Shown here piece by piece: positions 12,443-20,475 of a DNA stretch of 64,000 nucleotides (the first letter of the stretch is position 1; each line of letters opens with the position of its first letter). Where the stretch lies: assembly GCA_946122785.1 (NCBI GenBank), contig CAMGYJ010000010.1:12065467-12129466 (forward strand), read 5' to 3'. This stretch comes from Linum tenue (taxonomy: Eukaryota; Streptophyta; Magnoliopsida; Malpighiales; Linaceae). A model generated the notes under the pieces. That model was not told where the DNA came from. It did not search any database and saw only the letters and a list, made by a program, of their open reading frames with translations. The position numbers and the translations under genes are program-made.

Positions 12443-12582
12443 ATTTATATATGGTAAATCAAATTTTCATTGAAGCTCAAGACCTGTCCCAACTCTAAGC
12501 TTGTCTGTGGCTGTACTTATAATTTCCTTAATGCTAACCACAAATATTTTGAAACAAACCACATATGCCACAAAACATATCT

Positions 12583-14023
12583 AAATTACACGTTTGGTCA
12601 CTCAAATTGTATAATTCTTTCACGTTTGCCACCCTAATTATTTTTCTTTCTTATTCGCCACTAACTTTACAAATCGTTTCACCGTTAGTCACCGGCCGTT
12701 AGTCTCCGTCAAACTCCGTTAACTCCGTCAATTTTTTGATGACGTGGCAAACAGAACCGCTGACTGGACCATTAACTTAATAACTTGTTAATTAAAAAAA
12801 AAAACTGGTCCCTCTCTCTGTTTTTTCTCCGCTTTCCCACTCTCCTCCCTTCCGTTCTTCCAGATCCCCATACCAAATCCCATCTCCCAAGTCCCAACTC
12901 CCCTTCTTCTTCTTCTTCTTCCACCTCGAGACCCACCTCTGCATCCCCTGTTTAGTGCAACCTCAGCTAGCTCTGAACCAGAATCGACTCCGTCAAGAAC
13001 ACCCAGGGATTACCGATCCCATGAGGCTCGTCGTCACCGCCAAAGTCGGTTGCGCCCAGCAAGCCTTCTTCAACGACTCCCCTTCTCCCAGACTCTAGTC
13101 GAAGTCCTCTACAACATCAACGAGTAGCTCCAGACCGAAGACGTTGATGCCCCGCAGACCAAAGTTTGTCCGGTGAAGAAAGTCGCCCTCGTGGTCGTCA
13201 CTAGAGACAGAGGGCTCTGCGGCGGGTTCAACAATCAGATTATTAAAAATAGCGGACAATTGGATGACAAAATTGAAGGCTCTGGGGATTGAGCAATAAG
13301 ATTATTCATTAGACAAAAACACCGTTCAAATCAATTATCAGAGCAGAACTCTAACTCGCATTTGCTGTTGCCTTCTTTACGTGTCAAAAAGCCAACATCT
13401 CTTAAAGTTAAGTAAAACAAGATTATTGATTAATTAACAAAGTATAAGTAATTATAATAATTACCAGAACAACGCCGGGGCAGTCGATGGTTTGGACGCC
13501 GATGTTGAGGCCGTCGAAGGCCGCGAAAGAAAACGGAGAACTTGGAGAAGAGTAGTAGCATAAGTAGAAATGGACAAGATATGCGATTGATGGAGTGGCG
13601 ATGGTCGGTTCTTACTTTAGAAGCTGCCATCTCGATCTATCTGGTTTTGGGGGAAGAGGAGATCTTATATGGGAGGATTTTGCAGGCCATGGCTAAAGTC
13701 GGAGAAGAAGAAGAACAGATGGAGAGAGAGAGGCACATTTTTATTTATTATTTATTTTTTTGACATTGGCTAAAGCCGAAGAAGAGAGAGAATGGCACTT
13801 TTTTTAAAAAAAATTAACATGTCATTAGCTTAACGGTCTAGTCAGCAGCTCTGTTTGCCACATCAGCAAAAAATTAACGGAGTTAACGGAATTTGACGGA
13901 GACTAACGGCCGGTGACTAACGGTGAAACGATTCGTAAAGCGAGTGGCGAATAAGAAAGAAAAACAATTCGGGTGGCAAACGTGAAAGAATTATACAATT
14001 TGAGTGACCAAACGTGTAATTTA
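12583..14023. mobile_element. Pack-MULE carrying an ATP synthase gamma fragment
   Basis: Inverted repeats of about 200 bases begin TAAATTACACGTTTGGTCAC on the left and end GACCAAACGTGTAATTTACC on the right, with the internal TIR motif CCGTTAGTCTCCGTC found again inverted. The left tip appears shortened by a few bases and I cannot confirm a target duplication. It lies within the minisatellite arm of the outer MULE zone: the flanks 12530-12582 and 14024 onward both read as that arm. The cargo includes a plastid ATP synthase gamma fragment and, near 13490-13620 on the minus strand, an unidentified exon-like piece ending at a plausible GT donor. Confidence 0.75.
12974..13262 (+). pseudogene. atpC: Captured chloroplast ATP synthase gamma fragment
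   Basis: Read with two frame changes, this region gives RIDSVKNTQ, then ITDPMRLVVTAKV, then TLVEVLYNINE, LQTEDVDAP and KKVALVVVTRDRGLCGGFNN. These are consecutive segments of the N-terminal half of the plant nuclear-encoded chloroplast F1 gamma subunit, which forms the rotor shaft. An in-frame TAG follows YNINE and small indels break the frame, so it cannot encode a working protein. It sits between the inverted repeats of a MULE and is GC-rich compared with the flanks. This is clear capture of a photosynthesis gene segment. Confidence 0.85.
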
Positions 14024-14027
14024 CCCC

Positions 14028-14974
14028 TTAAATATTTCATAAGCACACCAGAAACCTCCTATTGCATACCACAAACACGGTAAAACAAACCACAAAAGTT
14101 TCGAAAGCACACCAAAAACTTCTTAATGCAAACTAGAAACCTTCTCATTCAGACCACAAATTTCCTAAAACAAACCACAAACCTCACAAAGCAAACCACA
14201 ACATTTGCGAAAGCACACCAGAAACCTCCTAATGCAAACCACAAACACAGTAAATCAAACCACAAAAAAGCAAATCAGAAACCTCCTAATGCATACCACA
14301 AATCTCCTAAAACAAACGAGAAACCCCTCAATGCAAACCACAAAGTTTTTGAAAGCAAACTAGAAACTTCTCAATGCAAACCACAAACACGATAAAGCAA
14401 ACTAGAAACTTCTCAATGCAAACCACAAACACGATAAAGCAAACCACAAAAGGCATAAAAAAATATGAGAAACCAAACCATAAATCTCACAATGTAGACC
14501 ATAACATCCGGTGGTCGTTGACCGTTGACCGAACTCCGGTGACCGTCAGTGAGTAGATTCTGGCGCCGATAGGCATATTCCGGCCCCGATGACTAGATTC
14601 CGACGCCGGTAAGCATATTCCGACGACGGTGAGCATATTCCGGCGACGTTGGCATATTCCGATGACAAAATAGCATATTCCAGCGACAAAAAAAGCATAT
14701 TCCGACGACCGGCGACCGATAACCAAATTCCAGCGACCAAATTTTTTGGTCAAAATAAAAAAATTATTTTTTTAATTTTAATTTTTTAATTTTAATTTTT
14801 TAATTTTAATTATTATTTAAACATATTTTCATAATGACAATTATACCCCTGCTTTGATTTTACACTAGGTCAACTCATCAAATAAAAAGTCATCACAACC
14901 CTAGCTTCCTATTGGTTGGAGACTAGTGTTGTTACAATAACAACACAAGGAGTGTTGTCATAGTATCTAGTCCC
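14028..14974 (-). repeat. Right arm of the ~1 kb MULE inverted repeat
   Basis: This is the reverse complement of 8079-9180: minisatellite of AAACCACAAAC units, then the CCGGAATATGC array, then the AT-rich tip ending GTATCTAGTCCC at 14974. The bases outside (TTGGTTGTT) do not match the GGACATGAG beside the left arm, so the two arms are not a simple insertion pair. The arm continues to the left of the Pack-MULE at 12583. Confidence 0.75.
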
Positions 14975-14999
14975 TTGGTTGTTTAAGTTTAGGACTTTG

Positions 15000-15990
15000 C
15001 TACGGTGACATGCACTTTTCGGTCGACCTCATATAGTATTAGGTCGACCTAATATGTTGTTTCAGTGTAAAAAGGTTTCATGGTGCCTACTTTGGAGATT
15101 CATATCTTACAATTGGCTAGATGAAAATTGGAGATTAATGGCTTGTTTTGAAGCTGAAGTGTCCCTCTACACATTAAAGTACTTGGGAGCTGGATAGGAA
15201 GTCCATAATATCATTTTTGAACCTTATCAAAAGGCTATGCCAAAACTGGGAACTAGCTGAAAATGGCCAAGTCTGGGAACGTGTTTGTAAAGCCTACTTT
15301 GGAGCTCAATTTGAGAAGCATGGATGCAATTCGAGTCCAGGGGCCTCTACCACGTTAAATTAGGTATGTTTGTCTACAAATGCAAGGCATTGGATGAAAG
15401 TTTAGATATCTTTAAGGCTTCAAACAAAAGGCTCAAAGTTGCTAGCAAGGCTGTTTTTTCTGGCAGCTTGCTTGTGCTCGAAGTCTGGCAGAAAAACAAC
15501 CTTCGCAGCAACTTCGACCCTTTTGTTTGAAGCCCTACAGATATCCAATCTTTCATCTAATGCCTTGAATTTTTATAAGAAAATACCTAATTTAACGTGG
15601 TAGAGGACCCTGGACTCGACTCGCATTCATGCTTCTCAAATTGAGCTCCAAAGTAAGCTTCACAAACACGTTTTCAGACTTAGCCATTTTCAGGCAGTTT
15701 CCCAGTTTTGACATAGCCTTTATATCAGGTTCAAAAATGGTCTTATGAGCTTCCTATCGAGCTCTCAATCACTTCAATATGTAGAGGGACACTCCAGCTT
15801 CAAAACAAGCTATTAATCTTCAATTTCCATCTAGCCAATTGTATTATATGAATCTCCAAAGTAGGCACCATGAAACTCTTTTTACACTGAAACAACAGAT
15901 TAGGTCGACCTAATCCTAAATGAGGTCGACCTAATCCTAACTGAGGTCGACCGAAAAGTGCAAGTCACCGTGACATGCATGTCACCGTAG
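15000..15990. repeat. 1 kb foldback element
   Basis: Two inverted arms (15000-15466 and 15485-15990) pair almost end to end around an 18-base loop. The tips read CTACGGTGACATGCA on both sides. Near the tips the palindrome AGGTCGACCT is repeated two to three times per arm. The right arm carries an extra short inverted segment (TGACATGCATGTCA). There is no coding potential. A transcript across it would make a single long hairpin. Confidence 0.85.
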
Positions 15991-16203
15991 GCGCACTCCT
16001 TAACTTTAATGTTGAACAATTTGTATGATAAGTGCTTGTATGTTCTTGATTGGTGTTTTTGTAAGAATAATTTGTATGGGAAAATATATGTTAGACTTTT
16101 ATTTTGACATGAAGTTATTATGAATTTATAGAACACATGGGTATTCCATAAATCCGCAGATATACAGCGAGTTGGGTTGGGTTTGAATTTCCAAACCTAT
16201 TAT

Positions 16204-16432
16204 ATTTTATGCCAAATATTTTTTGTAAAAATACCCATGAATTCGGATTCGGGTTTGACAAAACCCAGCCCAATCCCACCCATTGCCATATGCAACATAA
16301 AAATTTAAAAGCTAGATTTTATGCCAAATATTTTTGGTAAAAATACCAATGAATTTGGATTCGGGTTTGACAAAATCCAGCACAATCCCACCCATTGTCA
16401 TATGCAACATTAAAATTTAAAAAGCTAAGATT
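16204..16432. repeat. 112-bp tandem duplication
   Basis: Two head-to-tail copies (16204-16315 and 16316-16432) share ATTTTATGCCAAATATTTTT, GGATTCGGGTTTGACAAAA and CCCACCCATTG with scattered substitutions. No gene is associated. Confidence 0.8.
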
Positions 16433-16490
16433 TGTATACGAGTAAAACTTTAAGTGGGTGGACCTTAATGTAATGAACCTCAAAGTTCAT

Positions 16491-17284
16491 GGGAGTTACT
16501 ATTCGTCGCCCTATCAATTTAAATTTATTGCCCTAAACCGTAGCAAAGTTACACTATTACCCTTATTATTAAATTCACTCATTCCCTGATTCCCCGGCTT
16601 CTGCTCCAATCCAACAACCGACCACCATCAATGAATTCTAACGATTGGGAAGTGAGGCCGCAACAGAATCCGGCAACCCAACAATGTATCCGTCCGACCA
16701 CCATTAATGAATCCCTCTCCAATCCAACCTCCACCCTCTCCAATCCAGCATTCTACCTTTGTTCAATGCTCATCTGCTGTTGTCGGCTTCTATCAATTTT
16801 GAGGAATCGCATCGCCCAGCCGTCTGAAGAGGAAGAAGATAGCTACTGCTTCAGGTTCTGGGTTCACTCGTCGGACAGGTTGAAGCCCCGTCTCCGACGC
16901 ATTTTCAAAGACATGTCTCGCCATTGCCGGCGACGGATTTTCAACCTGTCCGGCGACGGATTTTCCAAACACCCATTCCTTCCATCCCTCGCACGGGAAC
17001 TCGACCCCTTCAGACAGGAATTCAACCAGCCCATGTCCTAGCCCAAAAAAAAAACTAGAAACCTTTACCTGTTTCTTTTCTCACAGTGGCGGCCGGCAGG
17101 AGGCGCTTGCAGACAATTCCGCGGTTTCTCTATCTGCTTCCTTCCCCTTTTAAAATTTTATTATATTTTAGTTAGTGATTTGACGGAGACACGCAAAGGG
17201 GAAAGGGAAATGGATTTGGGATAAGTTGGGAACAAGGGTAAAAGTGTCTTTTTGTATAGTTTAGGGCGACAAATAGAAATTCAG
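16491..17284. mobile_element. TIR element, TCGCCCTA family, copy 1
   Basis: The left end GGGAGTTACTATTCGTCGCC and the right end GGGCGACAAATAGAAATTCA are inverted. An 8-bp direct repeat AAGTTCAT flanks the element (16483-16490 and 17285-17292). The GC-rich interior (16600-17080) has an open frame without a recognisable domain. A second member of the same family is at 55958-56662. Confidence 0.75.
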
Positions 17285-17302
17285 AAGTTCATTGAGTGTG
17301 GC

Positions 17303-17515
17303 TAGGGGTGTCAGTTTGGGTTGGGTTGGGTTACTCAAACCGAAATTCGAAAAAACTCGAAAACCCAAAACCGAAAATCACTGAAACCGAACCCGATAAG
17401 TACTTGCGGGTTCCGGTACCCGAAAGGCCGAAACCCAAAAATTCCTTATTGGGTTCTGGTTCGGTTAAAGCAAAACTGAAACCCGAAAACCCGAACGCCT
17501 CCCATGACATCTCTA
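17303..17515. repeat. Small hAT-like element
   Basis: It begins TAGGGGTGTCAGTTTGGGTT and ends CATGACATCTCTA, an imperfect hAT-like TIR pair. The interior is built of CCCGAAACC and GGTTCGG motifs. No 8-bp duplication is visible, so the boundaries are tentative. Confidence 0.5.
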
Positions 17516-17951
17516 ATTCATTTAATTAATGGGTTAAAGACACATTTGGTCACTGAGATTACAAAATCGGGACATGTTTAGTCACTAGAAAAGATTAATA
17601 TCAAATTTGGTCACTACAATTACTAAAACTGGACACATTTAGTCACTCGCCGTTAGTCTCCGTCCAACTCCGTTAATAAAGTCCGTTAAGTGATGATGTG
17701 GCAAACAGAAATGCCTAATCAGCCGGATATAACCCAACAAAAATAAAATCCAACCCGCCACGTCATTATAACCCGCCACGTCATTAAAACCAACCCCACC
17801 CAACCCTTCTTCCTCCTTCATCTCACCTCCTTCTTTCCCCAAAACCTCCACCGGCTGCGAAAATTGACAGGAAGAAGTACAGTTTTTTGGATCTCAACTT
17901 TCCAGCTGCCGCGGAAGACGACGAGTTCAGTGTGGTTTGCGGGAGGTCGGA

Positions 17952-18274
17952 ATGCTTGATTGCTTCCAGCTCCTGCATTTTCACATCGGATCTCAGATCC
18001 CATCCACCGGCTTGCTCGCCGATGGGGTCGGCGAAGCTGCCCAGATCTTTTCTGAACTGGTCCGTCTCGGCGCCAACATGCAAGTCCTCGACATCGACGG
18101 TGGGCTCGACTACGACGGCTCCAAATCGGCGATTCGGATCTCTCCGTCGCCTACGGTCTCGGAGAGTACGCTCTCGCCGTCGTCCAGGCGGTGAAATTCG
18201 TATGCGACAGGAAGAACATCAAACACCCTGTTCTCTGCGGCGAGAGCGGCCGGGCCATCGTCTCCCACCACTCC
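17952..18274 (+). pseudogene. Captured arginine decarboxylase fragment
   Basis: The frame opening at 17952 gives [19 protein letters not shown], then [20 protein letters not shown] and DYDGSKS. After one frame change it continues [31 protein letters not shown] and [11 protein letters not shown]. These are consecutive parts of the PLP-binding barrel of plant arginine decarboxylase, the first step of putrescine synthesis from arginine. The HFHIGSQ and IDGGL motifs correspond to family cofactor-site segments, the latter altered from the usual GGGL. Both ends of the gene are missing and the frame is broken, so it is a transposon-borne fragment. Confidence 0.85.
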
Positions 18275-18329
18275 AGCCTCCCTAATTAAATTGAACGAGA
18301 TACTACTGATCGCAAGGAAAGCAAAACTG

Positions 18330-18708
18330 CTTAAATCGTACACAGTATCAGTGGGAATGACCCCAACAGCGCCCTGCTTCAGAAGCTCAACGATGGGATC
18401 CATTTTCCAGCTATCCTCTCCACTAGGATCAGCTTCCACATAAACCAACCCGCCCTCCTACCCATTTTAATTGCAATTAGAGGAGAAACTCAGAAAAAAC
18501 GGAAAGCGAAAGAAGAAGAATCGGGAACCTTGGTGAAGCGAGGAGTGGAGTATTTGAGACGCTTGGGGCTCCTCTTGACAGCCATGGCCAAGACTCGGAA
18601 GCGAAGAGGAGGTTTGGCGGGGTCGGGAAACGAGACACGGGACGGGAATTGAGAAGGGCGTAGCATCCGCGGTACGGCCAAATCAAGCTCGGGAATTCTA
18701 CCTCCCAC
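18330..18708 (-). pseudogene. Captured YrdC/Sua5-like fragment with intron
   Basis: A first exon (about 18529-18708) encodes a basic N-terminus ending KRSPKRLKYSTPRFTK. It is followed by a 71-base GT-AG intron (18458-18528) and a second exon encoding EGGLVYVEADPSGEDSWKMD and LLKQGAVGVIPTDTVY. The latter is the start of the YrdC/Sua5 fold; family members make the threonylcarbamoyl group for tRNA t6A, and plants have organelle-targeted versions. The splice sites look intact, so the fragment was copied from genomic DNA and not from mRNA. The rest of the gene is absent. Confidence 0.75.
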
Positions 18709-19097
18709 TCGGACTGTTTTGCGGGAGGAGGTGGGAAGAAGGAGGAGAGCGGCGGGGTGGTTTTGGGGAAAGAAGGAGGTGAGATGAAGGAGGAAGAAGG
18801 GTTGGGTGGGGTTGGGTTGGGTTGGGTTGGTTTTAATGACGTGGCGGGTTATAATGACATGGCGGGTCGGGTTTTATTTTTGTTGGGTTATATCCGGCTG
18901 ATTAGGCATTTCTGTTTGCCACATCATCACTTAACGGACTTCATTAACGGAGTTGGATGGAGACTAACGGCGAGTGACTAAATGTGTCCAGTTTTAGTAA
19001 TTGTAGTGACCAAATTTGATATTAATTTTTCCTAGTGACTAAACATGTCCCGATTTTGTAATCTCAGTGACCAAATGTGTCTTTAACCCTTTAATTA

Positions 19098-19318
19098 ATG
19101 GTACTAATTAGTCTTTTATTTCTTTTTGAAACTCGGTACTCTTTCGTCATTAGTCATTACTAGTTTCTAGCAACTTTAGCACATTTTACTTTATATTTTT
19201 ATTTATTTTCTTTACAATGGTACTAATTAGTCTTTTATTTCTTTTTCAAACTTGGTACGCATTGGTCATCACTAGATTCTTTAGCACATTTTCACTTTAT
19301 ATTTTATTTTCTTCACAC
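19098..19318. repeat. 119-bp tandem duplication
   Basis: Two diverged copies start ATGGTACTAATTAGTCTTTT (19098 and 19217) and end in a TTTATTTTCTTCAC-type tract. The first copy abuts the target duplication of the Pack-MULE at 17531-19089. Confidence 0.75.
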
Positions 19319-19474
19319 ATGAACAGAAGCTTAAATCGGACAAAGGTCATTCTAACAGAAGTGTTCCGTCAGTAGCACTTGCAGCTCAGGGAGATAAGCA
19401 GAAGTGAGCTGCAAGTGCTACTGACTGAACACTTCTGTTAGAATGACCTTTGTCTTATTTGAGCTTTTGTTCAT
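19319..19474. repeat. Foldback made of two copia gag segments
   Basis: Arms of 70 bases (19319-19388 and 19405-19474) are inverted with about five mismatches around a 16-base spacer. In the plus strand the left copy plus spacer reads as gag codons (EQKLKSDKGHSNRSV, then ALAAQGDKQK). The right copy is the same gag segment on the minus strand, continuous with the copia gag at 19477-20296. This is therefore an inverted partial duplication of gag at a rearrangement breakpoint, rather than a microRNA precursor. Confidence 0.8.
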
Positions 19475-20296
19475 GTTGCAGGATGTCATCTACAGCAGCT
19501 TCTACAGAAGGTAATGGCTTCATCGTCAACAGCTGAGTTTGCACCACATCGAACTCAGGCCTCAGTCCTCAAAGAAACTTGATTAGGTGCATTCAATTTC
19601 TTGTCTTTCCTTAAATGCTTCAACAGCTGCACAAGGTTTGGTTCTAACAATCACACAATCACAATCAATAATGGGGTTGAACTGGAGGTATTCCTCCGAT
19701 AATCCTTTCAAGTGTACATAGTATTGAGTCACACTTAGACTTCCCTGTTTAAAACGATCTATGGCTTCCTTCAAATTAGCAAGTCTCAGTGCATTCCAGC
19801 TGCCAAATCTCTTCTTAAGTTCATCCCAGAGAGTCTGTGTTACTTCATGCTGCAATACACTACGACTTATGTCTTTATCAATTGAATTCATAATCCAACA
19901 CAACACCATGGTGTTGGATGCATCCCACAAAATGTACTCTGGGTGAGTTCGTTCTGGCATAGGCAAGCTACCATCAATAAACCCAATCTTATGCTTGGTG
20001 TTGAGAACCATTCGAACAACCCTTTGCCACACCTGGTAATTGTGTTCATCTAGCAATTCTGAAACTATAGATTGTCCTAGATTTTCACTTGGATTGATGT
20101 AGTAAGGACTTCCAAACACATAACCCATTTGGTTTTGAGGATTACCAGTATAGATTTGAGCATGTGCATCATTCTGTGTCTGCTGGGTTTGTTAAGTTTG
20201 CTTGGTTTGCTGGGTTCGTTGGGCTTGTTGATTCTGAGCGTTGCGGTTGAAGCTGTCGAAGAGATTTCACCATCTCCATTGCCTGAGCTACCGGGT
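19405..20296 (-). pseudogene. gag: Ty1/copia gag remnant
   Basis: The frame at 19583-20128 encodes a UBN2-type copia gag: GSPYYINPSENLG, NYQVWQRVVRMVL, then WDASNTMVLCWIMNSIDKDI, WDELKKRFG and GSLSVTQYYVHLKGL. Upstream, 20129-20296 is Gln/Asn-rich leader coding sequence with a frameshift and a stop. Downstream, after a frame change, LRPEFDVVQTQLLTMKPLPS and EAAVDDILQHEQ continue gag to about 19410. Protease, integrase and RT are missing. The first codons of gag lie beyond the LINE at 24424-24440. Confidence 0.85.
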
Positions 20297-20475
20297 GGTG
20301 TATTTTTTTTTCCGTTGAATCAGGTGCCCTCTTCTTATTAATCAAGTTAGCAAGAAGCTAAACAAAACCAGATACAACGAAAGGGAGGTATCGAAGTGAT
20401 ACCCCCAGAGTCCTGCAAAACTACACAACTGACGACTACAGTAGGAACCTTAGCATCGACTACTAAGCATAGACC

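Larger units (their letters stand above)
6748..14974. mobile_element. Compound Mutator-like transposon zone
   Basis: Four related MULE-type termini occur in the order left-A (6748), left-B (8079), right-A (10029) and right-B (14974). Left-A and right-A share about 70 bases of TIR once a hAT insertion is removed from left-A. Left-B and right-B share a roughly 1 kb inverted arm. All four contain GG...ATA.TA.(C/A)AACA near the tip. The pairs interleave rather than nest, so simple insertion of one intact element into another does not explain the order. No 9-bp duplication flanks 6748/14974 or 6748/10029. The zone also holds a hAT element, a second MULE, a Pack-MULE, a TIR element and captured gene pieces. 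Treat the outer limits as approximate. Confidence 0.5.
17531..19089. mobile_element. Pack-MULE with fragments of two host genes
   Basis: Near-identical inverted repeats of about 340 bases start GGGTTAAAGACACATTTGGT on both sides. A 10-base identity TTTAATTAAT lies outside each end (17521-17530 and 19090-19099), consistent with a Mutator target duplication. Between the arms are an arginine decarboxylase fragment on the plus strand and a YrdC/Sua5-like fragment on the minus strand, which still contains an intron. No transposase is present. Confidence 0.85.

Noticed and set aside
15000..15990. MicroRNA precursor
   Set aside because: The arms are far longer than a typical precursor and no known plant microRNA sequence is seen; a foldback element fits better.
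19319..19474. Short hairpin RNA gene
   Set aside because: Both arms are copies of copia gag coding sequence, so the hairpin is an inverted duplication.
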